A DNA stretch of 64,000 bases from an uncultured Clostridia bacterium. Its GTDB lineage: Bacteria > Bacillota > Clostridia > Lachnospirales > Lachnospiraceae. Below are positions 8,800-16,630 of this stretch, one piece after another. The notes under the pieces were generated by a model. The model saw nothing but the letters and a program-made list of their open reading frames with translations, ran no database searches and had not been told where the DNA came from. Each line of letters begins with the position of its first letter. Position 1 is the first letter of the stretch. The stretch covers positions 30,836-94,835 of the forward strand of contig CAMWKO010000009.1 in assembly GCA_947174885.1 (NCBI GenBank), written 5' to 3'. Both the position numbers and the translations under genes were made by a program.

Positions 8800-8935
8800 T
8801 TATTACCTCAAGCGACATGCCAAAGTCAAACTTGATTGTCCCGGCTACTGCTGTGAGGGTCAAATGCCCCAAAGCTATGCCGTGGTGCGGGATTGATGCT
8901 TTGTAGCTTGCTACTAGGACTTTGTATTAGATAAA
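8800..8935 (-). other. GC-rich, possibly structured leader of the chemotaxis gene
   Basis: This stretch is distinctly richer in G and C than the flanking AT-rich spacer and ends about 35 bases before the chemotaxis start codon. It contains the small perfect hairpin GTAGC-TT-GCTAC and several short complementary words (GGG/CCC around CATTTGA, AAGT/ACTT). I cannot match it to a riboswitch consensus; it lacks the conserved core of the GEMM-type cyclic-di-GMP aptamer as I know it. It may be a regulatory leader or an inserted repeat. The remaining gap from about 8936 to 9425 is AT-rich with nothing recognisable. Confidence 0.4.
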
Positions 8936-9425
8936 TTAATTACTTACACTTAAAGATTATATTTAATAGCATAATAAAAGTAGTAAGGCATAAAAGAGTG
9001 TAGTATCGTTGGATATACTTTTTGCCATATATCGCTTATCATATCATAAAAACGTTGCTTTTTCTATATGTATTTACTTTTAAATTTATGCATTTGATTT
9101 GAATTTTCTGATTTTTATAATACTTATATTCTGATGCTTTAAAGTATTCAGACTCAGATTATTTTAACAAATATATGATATTCTGTTTGTTGTGTGCTAT
9201 AATATTCTGTATAATTTAGATTTCGTTATTTTTTCTGTCAGAGTCCATAATGTAATATGGAAATATACAACAAAAGAGAAGATTTGATGCGAAACCTATT
9301 TAGAATAGTTACAGCTTAAAAAATAATATACTATTCCGGAGAGTATAGATTTATAAGGAAGATATAGAATTATATGTGGAAAGGAACATATTACAGGACA
9401 ATCTGTTATGTAAGGAAAGAGGATA

Positions 9426-10904
9426 ATGAACTGGTCTGTTTTTATTTCCCATTCAACGAAAGATGGAAAAATAGCAAAAGAGCTATGCAGCTATTTAGAG
9501 AGAAATGGGAAAAAATGCTTTATTGCACCACGGGATATACAGGGTGGAAGAGAATATGCAGGAGAAATATTAAAAGGTATTGAAAACTCCGAAACAATGG
9601 TTCTGCTGTTGTCTGCAAATTCCAATGAATCTCCACACGTTCTGCGTGAAGTAGAGCGTGCAGTAAGCAAATCCATCCCCATTATTATTTACAAGCTGGA
9701 AGATGTGGAATTATCAAAATCAATGGAATATTTTCTTATGGCACATCAGTGGATGGATGCAAAAAAGACAGGAGATTTTGAAAATGTACTAAAGGTTGTA
9801 AATGGTATTACCAATCCGAATTTAACGGATGACAGTAATGCCAAAACTAAAGAGGTAGAAAACAACAACACTTCAAATGTTAAAAGTAATAATAAAAAAA
9901 TAATTGCAGCAATAGCAGTGTTACTTTTTAGCGTAGCCGTGATTGGAAGTTTCCTTTTATTCATTAATAATAATGATAACGGAAATGTAGCTGCAGAAAA
10001 TCAGACATCTGATGAGAAGCATACATCAGAGGATAATCGCACATTGGAGGAAAATCAAACTTCTGGGGAAAATAATACATCGGAGGAAAATCAACCTTCA
10101 GTCACAGTAGAGGTCGGAGATATAGTAAAGCTTGGAACATATAACGATGAAAAAATAGAATGGATGGTGCTAAGGCTGTCAGAAGACGGAAAAGAAGCCG
10201 TTCTTATCTCGAAAAACATTTTGTCCATGAAACCATATGATGTGGCAGAGAGCGGAAGATTTAATTATGATAAAGACGGAAACAGCTATGTGGAGGATCC
10301 GAGGGTAGATGAAAATCAGGAGCTGCAGATACAGGTACGTGGTAACAGCGATTGGAGTGTTTCTAATATAAGGACGTGGCTTAATTCTTCGCAGGAGTTT
10401 GTAAAGTATCAGGATCAGGCACCTGATAACAGTGCCATAGCAGAGAAAGTGAATGGCTATGTACATGAGCCGGGATTTCTGTATGGATTTGGTAAAGAGG
10501 AAATGGCGGCAATCAAAGAAGTGGAAAATACGACCCCCGGAAATGCTTCGTCAGGTAAGGATTTTATTGTCACAAAAGATAAAGTATACCTGCTTTCCTT
10601 AGATGAACTTCAGTGGTTTGAAGATGCAGGAATGAGTATTCTTGCAAAACCGACACAGGCTGCAATCGATAGGGATGGCACCACATGGTATGAGGATGAT
10701 ATGGAAATATTTTTGGTAACGGCACATTATTGGTGGCTGCGTGAACCTGTAAAGGAAGCCTCAGGAAGATGCTATATAGTCGGAAACGGAAATCCTAAGT
10801 ATCCTGATCAGCTGATTTATGATAAAGATGTAGGATTGGAGGGATTTGGAATCAGACCTGCGATTACGGTTTATGTGGATAAGCTTGCAGATATACAGGA
10901 TTAG
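9426..10904 (+). CDS. Membrane-anchored TIR domain protein with C-terminal DUF6273
   Basis: A 492-residue protein. Residues 1-125 are a TIR domain: SVFISHSTKDGKIAKEL is box 1, CFIAPRDIQGG is the BB-loop region, and SPHVLREVERAV contains the Glu (Glu75) expected for NAD hydrolysis. A single TM helix lies at about 159-180. A low-complexity Ser/Thr/Glu/Asn linker with several TSEEN-like units spans about 190-225. Residues about 228-490 resemble DUF6273 (VGDIVKLGTY, WSVSNIRTWLN, YLLSLDE, WWLREP, GIRPAI). TIR would be cytoplasmic and DUF6273 outside. A signalling or defence role is possible but not shown; there are no CBASS- or Thoeris-type partners nearby. Confidence 0.8.
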   Translation: MNWSVFISHSTKDGKIAKELCSYLERNGKKCFIAPRDIQGGREYAGEILKGIENSETMVLLLSANSNESPHVLREVERAVSKSIPIIIYKLEDVELSKSMEYFLMAHQWMDAKKTGDFENVLKVVNGITNPNLTDDSNAKTKEVENNNTSNVKSNNKKIIAAIAVLLFSVAVIGSFLLFINNNDNGNVAAENQTSDEKHTSEDNRTLEENQTSGENNTSEENQPSVTVEVGDIVKLGTYNDEKIEWMVLRLSEDGKEAVLISKNILSMKPYDVAESGRFNYDKDGNSYVEDPRVDENQELQIQVRGNSDWSVSNIRTWLNSSQEFVKYQDQAPDNSAIAEKVNGYVHEPGFLYGFGKEEMAAIKEVENTTPGNASSGKDFIVTKDKVYLLSLDELQWFEDAGMSILAKPTQAAIDRDGTTWYEDDMEIFLVTAHYWWLREPVKEASGRCYIVGNGNPKYPDQLIYDKDVGLEGFGIRPAITVYVDKLADIQD

Positions 10905-10913
10905 TTAATATTA

Positions 10914-10948
10914 ACACCAAGTTGTAAAGCAACCGGGTGTGTTTCGTG
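10914..10948 (+). repeat. Broken copy of the R2 repeat
   Basis: ACACCAAGTTG, a 5-base loop and CAACCGGGTGT match hairpin 1 of R2 with two unpaired positions. GTTTCGTG then matches the start of hairpin 2. The rest of the unit is missing, and sequence coding for a flavodoxin-like protein begins in its place. Confidence 0.65.
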
Positions 10949-10950
10949 TC

Positions 10951-11355
10951 TGTATGAAAACAAAGGATTGTGTACAGCAGGATGATATTATGGAGATTGC
11001 CGGATTACTTAGAAAATGTGATGTTGTTGTTCTGGCAGCTCCTGTTTATTGGGCAAATGTACCGGCAATAGTTAAAAATATGTTTGACAGACTTTTGGGA
11101 GTGGTAATGGAAGAAACAAAAACTTTTCCAAAATCAAGACTTTCTAATGAGCAAAAGTATATTCTTTTGACAGCATGTAACACGCCTGCTCCGTTTTCCT
11201 ATATTTTTGGACAAAGCAGGGGAGCAATTAGAAGCATGAAAGAATTTTTTAAAACATCAGGTATGAGATATGCCGGGAAATGTGTATGGGCAGGGCAAAA
11301 CAAAAAAGCAATTCCACATAATGTTAAGAGCAGAATTGAAAAGCTTATAAAGTGA
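10951..11355 (+). pseudogene. NAD(P)H-dependent FMN reductase, N-terminus missing
   Basis: The frame begins inside the flavodoxin-like fold at the segment that normally reads CxxCxxCMKTKDCVQQDD, and continues through APVYWANVPAIVKNMFDRLL and a normal C-terminus. Missing are about the first 45 residues, including the beta1-loop that holds the FMN phosphate (usually GSPRKNGNT). No ribosome site precedes any possible start. The left end coincides with the R2 copy, so the gene was cut at or by the repeat. It is probably non-functional. Confidence 0.75.
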
Positions 11356-11449
11356 AATGAAATGTAATGTGATGTTTAGATTAGCAGTGATCTAATAGCC
11401 TGTCAGGTGCATTAACAATAAATATATTGTAGTAGAAAGGAACAGATAT

Positions 11450-12145
11450 ATGGGAATTGTTTTAGGTTTTTTAAGTCTTATATGCTTTTGTCTGTTGTCA
11501 GTAAAAGTCATAACCCGTATCTGCCGTTTAAAGAAAGCAGACAGATTTTTTATGAAAATTCATAAACTAATCAGTGCGGTTCTGCTTATATGTGTATTTC
11601 TACATATAGCGTTCGTTTTTCGGGTATTGAAAAGTCGAAACGGATTTGTGACTATATCAGGTATAATAAGCAGCCTTTTGATGATATTATTAATATTCTT
11701 ATGCCATGTGATAAAGGATAAAAGAAAAAGAATATACCTGCATAGAGTTTTGACTGTTATTACCGCATTGTTTATCGCAGGACATATAGCAGTATATTAT
11801 ATAGACTTTTACGGGTATCAGCAGAAGATTAAGAACATGGTTTTCGAGGATATAGATGTGACAGAAGCAGAGGACGGAATATATGAGGGAGAATATGACG
11901 CAGGTTATATATATGCCAAAGTAAGGGTTGAAGTAAGGGATGGTATGATTGTTTCAGTAGAGCTTTTAGAGTATGAAAATGAAAGAGGACAGATTGCAGA
12001 AAACATTATTGATGATGTGGTATTAAATCAGAAAATTGATGTCGATGCAGTGAGTGGTGCAACTAATTCCAGTAAGGTTATAAAGAAGGCTGTTGAAAAT
12101 GCCTTGAAAAATGCTCTTAAATTCAATACCGATAACGGAAACTGA
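11450..12145 (+). CDS. Membrane protein: four-helix b-type cytochrome-like domain with FMN-binding domain
   Basis: A 231-residue protein. About four TM helices lie in residues 1-125, with histidines in or next to them (MKIHKL, FLHIAF, LHRVL, GHIAVYY), the pattern of haem-binding ferric-reductase-like or cytochrome b561-like modules. Residues about 135-225 form an FMN_bind domain ending in SGATNSS, the consensus where FMN is attached to a Thr by the flavin transferase ApbE. It probably moves electrons across the membrane to an external flavin. It stands alone, with AGGAAC before the ATG. Confidence 0.75.
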   Translation: MGIVLGFLSLICFCLLSVKVITRICRLKKADRFFMKIHKLISAVLLICVFLHIAFVFRVLKSRNGFVTISGIISSLLMILLIFLCHVIKDKRKRIYLHRVLTVITALFIAGHIAVYYIDFYGYQQKIKNMVFEDIDVTEAEDGIYEGEYDAGYIYAKVRVEVRDGMIVSVELLEYENERGQIAENIIDDVVLNQKIDVDAVSGATNSSKVIKKAVENALKNALKFNTDNGN

Positions 12146-12155
12146 AAACATCTTA

Positions 12156-12184
12156 TTGACTTTTAAGAAATTTATGATTATAGT
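12156..12184 (+). promoter_or_regulatory. Sigma-A promoter for the HAD phosphatase gene
   Basis: TTGACT (12156-12161) and TATAGT (12179-12184) are separated by 17 bp, in the short gap before the HAD gene. Confidence 0.6.
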
Positions 12185-12253
12185 ATAGCTCATTATACTG
12201 AAAACAGGTTTTATATATAAGGTATAGCCAACGAATGTATGAAAGGCAAAAGG

Positions 12254-13027
12254 ATGATGTACAAACTCATTTTATTAGATTTAGACGGGACATTGCTACA
12301 TACGGATAAAACCATATCAGATTACACGGTATCAGTTCTTGAACAATGTAAAAGAAAAGGATTTATTGTAGGGGTGTCAACTGCACGTGGAGAATCCAAT
12401 GCAGTGCAGTATATAAAGCGTATCAGTCCTGATTTAATTATATCAAGTGGAGGAGCATTAGTCAGATACAAGGATGAAGTTTTATATTCCTGTAACTTTG
12501 ATGAGGATGAAACGAGGAAAATTATTGATGCAGGCTTTGAACTGACAGACAGCAAATGTGAAATAACCGTAGATACGTTGGAGGCACACTATTGGAATTA
12601 CAAGGAAGATCCGCATATTATGTCACCTGATTGGGGAGAAGTGGAATACACGGATTATAGTGACTTTAATCAATCATCATTAAAGATTAGTATAGAATTG
12701 CAGGATGAAGACATAGCTAGAAAAATTGCCGACCGGTTTGATTGTGATTATGCCCGATTTTCTGACGGGAACTGGTATAAGTTTTCAAAAAGAAATGCGA
12801 CAAAAGAAAGGGCAATAAAGGAGATTATATATAAATTAGGTATATCGGAAAAGGAAATTATAGCCTTTGGGGATGATTATGTTGATATAGAAATGCTCAG
12901 CATTAGTGGTTTGGGAGTTGCCATGGGTAATGCAATTAAGGAGGTTAAGGAAATAGCAGATGATGTAACGAAGTCAAATGATGAGGACGGAGTTGCTGTA
13001 TATCTGGAGGAGAATATCTTAAAATAA
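12254..13027 (+). CDS. HAD-superfamily phosphatase, Cof type
   Basis: About 257 residues. YKLILLDLDGTLLHTDKTIS is HAD motif I with the nucleophile Asp and acid Asp (DLDGT). GVSTARGE lies at the motif II position, and IIAFGDDYVDIEMLSISGLGVAMGNA is the Cof-type motif IV with the metal ligands. The family dephosphorylates sugar phosphates, flavin mononucleotide or similar small molecules in the cytoplasm. The start is set at the ATG at 12254, which has GAAAGG 7 bases upstream; an earlier ATG at 12239 lacks a ribosome site. It is a single-gene unit with its own promoter. Confidence 0.85.
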   Translation: MMYKLILLDLDGTLLHTDKTISDYTVSVLEQCKRKGFIVGVSTARGESNAVQYIKRISPDLIISSGGALVRYKDEVLYSCNFDEDETRKIIDAGFELTDSKCEITVDTLEAHYWNYKEDPHIMSPDWGEVEYTDYSDFNQSSLKISIELQDEDIARKIADRFDCDYARFSDGNWYKFSKRNATKERAIKEIIYKLGISEKEIIAFGDDYVDIEMLSISGLGVAMGNAIKEVKEIADDVTKSNDEDGVAVYLEENILK

Positions 13028-13051
13028 AGTTTCAAGGTAGTATATTTAAAT

Positions 13052-13179
13052 GTTATATACAAACTGCAAAAAAAGATAGAGTCGGCAGTAAAAACATGAA
13101 TTATCTGAAAAAAGTGTTAGGTATTGGTTACAAATTCAGTGCTGACAGTGCGGGGAATGACAATTTATATATGGATTGA
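13052..13179 (+). pseudogene. Fragment of an OmpR/PhoB-type response regulator C-terminus
   Basis: Two adjoining frames together read like the end of a winged-helix response regulator. VIYKLQKKIESAVKT (13052-13096) is in one frame, and NYLKKVLGIGYKFS (from 13099) in another; the latter resembles the usual YIKTVRGVGYKF. The join needs a frameshift, and the receiver domain is absent. The rest of the 475-base gap (13180-13502) shows nothing recognisable. Confidence 0.5.
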
Positions 13180-13502
13180 CTGTCTGCTTTTGGTAAAAAA
13201 ATAGCAGTAAATTATGTAATAGATTTACTGGAAGTTACAGAATTATACCTTAATTTCTTTCCAAATTTTTGGATACATACTGCCCAAACTGTAAAAGGCG
13301 AAGAACGAAAGCTAATGCCACGTAAGGCACTAATTTGAAAACAACAGTCAAATACAACTTAATAGGCATTAGAAAAGGCAAAAGACAGCATAGAAGGCAG
13401 AAATGCTTTTTATGCGGTCTTTATTTTTGACTGAAAATTAAATCGCACATTCGTCAAATGAAAATCTCTTTGCTACAATGAGGATAAAGGAGGTCAGATG
13501 AT

Positions 13503-13688
13503 ATGCGAGAGCCAAAATACTACATAGCAATGGATGAATATGAACGAGGGATTATCACCAACAGTTTAAACAGCCTGCGAAACAAGCTGATTACAGATGG
13601 AAAGTACACCGACGCCATGGATGATATTCTTGTGAAAGTTGCTTACGCACCAATTAAAAAATTCAAAGTGAAACACAAGGAGACTTGA
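13503..13688 (+). CDS. Small protein of mobile-element type
   Basis: A 61-residue protein (PKYYIAMDEYERGIITNSLNSLRNKL, then DAMDDILVKVAYAP). It resembles the short proteins that precede tnpV in conjugative transposons of intestinal Firmicutes; I know of no biochemical function. AAAGGAGG precedes the ATG. Its TGA overlaps the start of the TnpV remnant (ATGA), so the two form an operon. It marks the left side of the restriction-modification island. Confidence 0.55.
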   Translation: MREPKYYIAMDEYERGIITNSLNSLRNKLITDGKYTDAMDDILVKVAYAPIKKFKVKHKET

Positions 13689-13933
13689 TGATGGAGAAGA
13701 GTTTGTTTGAGCAAATGGGCGGCAGTTATACACAACAAGGTGATTATTTTTTTCCCGACCTGAAACTTCCCGAAGATGAAAACAAGTCTATCGGCGTATG
13801 GGGACAACGACATCTAAGGTATATACGGCGATACAAGCGACGGCAGCCTTTTTGTTATAAAGCAGTAAGTATCAATATTGCAAAAATGATAGGTTTATGC
13901 TATGATAATAGCAATCTTTTGAAAGGAGAATGA
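13688..13933 (+). pseudogene. TnpV-like transposon protein, truncated
   Basis: The first 45 residues match TnpV closely in style (SLFEQMGGSYTQQGDYFFPDL, then IGVWGQRHLRY). After RYI the sequence stops resembling the family: the expected helical C-terminus (YLKEHHRVLY... and onwards) is replaced by RRYKRRQPFCYKAVSINIAKM. A deletion or frameshift at about 13822 is the simplest explanation. TnpV accompanies conjugative or mobilisable transposons, so this is a relic of the element that may have brought in the hsd genes. Confidence 0.65.
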
Positions 13934-13940
13934 CTGAATA

Positions 13941-14162
13941 ATGTCATTGTGTGAGTTAGTACGGAATATGCGCAAAAGGGCGCTTCTATCTCAAGAGGAT
14001 TTTGCTAAGCTGCTGAATGTATCCGTAGGTACGATAAATCGCTGGGAAAATGGAAAAACCAAGCCGAATATTACGGCTATGAAGAAAATCAAGGCTTATT
14101 GCGAGGATAAGTCTATCCCCTTTGAAGAGATTGAGTCAGAATGGCTCAAAGATAAGGAGTAA
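13941..14162 (+). CDS. XRE-family helix-turn-helix regulator of the hsd operon
   Basis: A 73-residue protein that is essentially one HTH_3 domain (LVRNMRKRALLSQEDFAKLL, then VSVGTINRWENGKTKPN). It lies five bases before hsdM and after a good ribosome site (AAAGGAG). Small XRE proteins in front of restriction-modification genes often act as controllers that delay restriction after the system enters a new cell. That role here is inferred from position. Confidence 0.8.
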   Translation: MSLCELVRNMRKRALLSQEDFAKLLNVSVGTINRWENGKTKPNITAMKKIKAYCEDKSIPFEEIESEWLKDKE

Positions 14163-14166
14163 TATC

Positions 14167-15741
14167 ATGGCTGACATAAAGAAAGATCAGGAGCGGGACG
14201 AGCTGTTCCGCACTATATATAAAATTGCTACCGACCTTGTTCACGCAGGTCATGTATCCGAATGGGATTTCAAATCTTATGTTCTCGGAACAATGTTCTA
14301 CCGCTATATTTCCGAGAATTTTGCCACCTATATCAATGCAGGCGAACACGCAGCAGGCAATACCGATTTTGATTATGCAAAGATTTCTGACGAGATAGCA
14401 GAAACGATACGTGAGGATATGATTCAAACCAAGGGCTTTTTTATCCTTCCGAGCGAGCTGTTTTGTAATGTCCGTGCCCGTGCGGATAAGGACGAAAACC
14501 TTAACGAAACCTTAGAGCGTGTTTTTAACCATATTGAAAGTAGTGCTGCCAGTGGGGATGCGGAAAATGATTTTGCCGGACTGTTTGACGATTTCGATGT
14601 AAACAGTAAATCTATCGGCGAAACGGTCGCTAAGAGGAACAAGGTGCTTGCAGAGCTTTTGAACGGCGTAGATAAAATGCCGTTGTTTCAGGCGGATGGT
14701 ATCAATCCCGATCTGTTCGGCGACGCATATGAATATCTGATGGGTATGTACGCCGCCAACGCAGGCAAAAAAGGCGGTCAGTATTTTACTCCGGCAGATG
14801 TTTCCGAACTGCTTGCCCGTCTTGGCACGATTGGAAAGACGAGAATCAACAAGGTATATGACCCAGCCTGCGGTTCTGGCTCGCTTCTGTTGAAAGTTGA
14901 AAAGGTTTTAGGTAAGGACAATATTGAACAGGGATTTTTCGGACAGGAGATCGACCTGACTACATATAACCTTTGCCGTATCAATATGTTTCTGCACAAT
15001 ATCGACTTTGATAAATTCAGTATCGTGCGTGAAGATACGCTGCTCAGCCCACATCACTGGGATGACCAACCTTTTGAACTGATCGTTTCCAATCCGCCTT
15101 TCTCTGTTCCGTGGGAGGGGGATAAAAATCCGCTGCTGATCAATGATATTCGCTTTTCTCCTGCCGGAGTGCTTGCGCCTGCATCAAAAGGCGATATGGC
15201 GTTTATTATGCATAGCCTTTCTTGGCTTGCAAATAACGGAGCTGCTGCAATCGTCTGTTTCCCCGGCATTATGTACCGTGGCGGCGTAGAGCAGAAGATT
15301 CGTAAATACCTTGTGGATAACAACTATGTGGATGCTGTTATTCAGCTTCCGTCCAATCTTTTCCTCAATGTCACCATATCCGTTGATATTATGCTCTTTA
15401 AAAAGAACAAAACGGATAATGCTATTTTGTTTGTAGACGCTTCACGGGAATTTGTTAAGATGACGAAAAACAACCGACTTTCCGAAGCGAACATTCAGCG
15501 TATCGTTTCTGCCGCCACGGAGCGGAAGGACGAGCAGTATTTTACCCGTCTTGTATCAAACGACGAGGTTGGCAATGAGCAGAATGCCTATAATCTTTCG
15601 GTTTCAACCTATGTGGAGGCGGAGGACACACGGGAAAAGATTGATATTGCAAAGCTGAATGCGGAAATCGCAAAAATCGTAGCACGGGAACAAGTGCTGA
15701 GGGATGAGATTGATAAAATTATTAGGGAGATTGAGAGATAA
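14167..15741 (+). CDS. hsdM: Type I restriction-modification DNA methyltransferase subunit M
   Basis: A 524-residue protein. The N-terminal HsdM_N helical domain starts at about residue 10. The catalytic domain has AdoMet motif I DPACGSGS at 232-239, preceded by GGQYFTPADV, and the N6-adenine motif IV NPPF at 309-312. The C-terminus is a coiled coil that contacts HsdS. It methylates adenine in the recognition sequence as an M2S1 complex. The start at 14167 is chosen for AAGGAG seven bases upstream. Codons are richer in G and C than in the flanking chromosome, as in hsdR, which supports transfer. Confidence 0.95.
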   Translation: MADIKKDQERDELFRTIYKIATDLVHAGHVSEWDFKSYVLGTMFYRYISENFATYINAGEHAAGNTDFDYAKISDEIAETIREDMIQTKGFFILPSELFCNVRARADKDENLNETLERVFNHIESSAASGDAENDFAGLFDDFDVNSKSIGETVAKRNKVLAELLNGVDKMPLFQADGINPDLFGDAYEYLMGMYAANAGKKGGQYFTPADVSELLARLGTIGKTRINKVYDPACGSGSLLLKVEKVLGKDNIEQGFFGQEIDLTTYNLCRINMFLHNIDFDKFSIVREDTLLSPHHWDDQPFELIVSNPPFSVPWEGDKNPLLINDIRFSPAGVLAPASKGDMAFIMHSLSWLANNGAAAIVCFPGIMYRGGVEQKIRKYLVDNNYVDAVIQLPSNLFLNVTISVDIMLFKKNKTDNAILFVDASREFVKMTKNNRLSEANIQRIVSAATERKDEQYFTRLVSNDEVGNEQNAYNLSVSTYVEAEDTREKIDIAKLNAEIAKIVAREQVLRDEIDKIIREIER

Positions 15742-15745
15742 TACT

Positions 15746-16630
15746 ATGGAAATATACGGATGGATAATTGAACATACTGATATTTTAGGACTGATAATTG
15801 ATTTTCTTTCACTATTGGCAACCATCTTTCTTACTATTGCTATTTATTTGCTGGAGAGGCATCATGAAAAAGAAAGAGAAAAAGCTGAAGAAAAAGCACA
15901 AAAATCAGCCGTAATCGAGAGTGCAAAAAATTTTCTTATTAATAACGATAATGAGATTGAATATATTCCGTTAGCAGAAATTGCAGCAAAACTTAAAATA
16001 AGAAGAAAACATTGTCGCCACTTAATAAACCGATATTTACGTTGCAGTGAACAGCAACAACAGGAAATTCTATGTCAAGCAAATATTCCAGATATTCAAG
16101 TATCGATGGATTCTGTGCAAACTGCATTGAAATATCTGCAAGCCGATTTGAACAAATATAAATTTGGTAGAAACATACTCTACGATGAAGCAAAATACCT
16201 GCACCGTGCTTTTGAAAGATGGTCAGAAGTTGCAGTTGATGATGTTAATCCTTATATATTTGAAGATTTGCTAAAAAGTGAATGGCATGGTGAACAATCA
16301 GGAGTTTCGTGGCGATCCTCAAATTGTAGCACTACACTTTCCTCATATATGTGGGACTATCTGCATCCAACGGAAATCAATATTGATAGGAATAGAATCA
16401 AACCGCCTATTGATATGGTATTTCAGAAATGTAATTTAGGATATTGTGAAGAAAGCACTATGACATTCTGGACAATGCGGATTATTATTGATGCCTGCCA
16501 CACTATTAAAAACGAACAGTACGAAGATATATTTGATGAATATCTCATTCAAACACAGGAAGATATGTATTACTATACTTTAGCTGTGCTGTGCAAAACA
16601 TATGCCGCTGGAGGGGATAAACAGAAATGA
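15746..16630 (+). CDS. Unrecognised membrane-anchored protein between hsdM and hsdS
   Basis: A 294-residue protein of no family I can name. It has a TM helix at about residues 13-35, then a strongly charged coiled segment (ERHHEKEREKAEEKAQKS), then a soluble domain of about 230 residues with helical character and several conserved-looking aromatic and Cys residues (HCRHLINRYLRC, SEWHGEQSGVSWRSSNCS, CNLGYCEES). The N-terminus is expected outside and the bulk inside the cell. The gene starts five bases after hsdM and its TGA overlaps the hsdS ATG (ATGA). Its composition is more AT-rich than hsdM. It may regulate or localise the restriction complex; this is a guess. Confidence 0.7.
   Translation: MEIYGWIIEHTDILGLIIDFLSLLATIFLTIAIYLLERHHEKEREKAEEKAQKSAVIESAKNFLINNDNEIEYIPLAEIAAKLKIRRKHCRHLINRYLRCSEQQQQEILCQANIPDIQVSMDSVQTALKYLQADLNKYKFGRNILYDEAKYLHRAFERWSEVAVDDVNPYIFEDLLKSEWHGEQSGVSWRSSNCSTTLSSYMWDYLHPTEINIDRNRIKPPIDMVFQKCNLGYCEESTMTFWTMRIIIDACHTIKNEQYEDIFDEYLIQTQEDMYYYTLAVLCKTYAAGGDKQK

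Noticed and set aside
8800..8935. Cyclic-di-GMP (GEMM) or other known riboswitch before the chemotaxis gene
   Set aside because: I could not find the conserved core and tetraloop/receptor words of GEMM-I, nor those of other classes I know, so it is left as an unassigned leader.
10939..11355. A functional flavodoxin-like protein starting at GTG 10939
   Set aside because: The GTG has no ribosome site, lies inside the R2 remnant, and the protein lacks the FMN phosphate loop.
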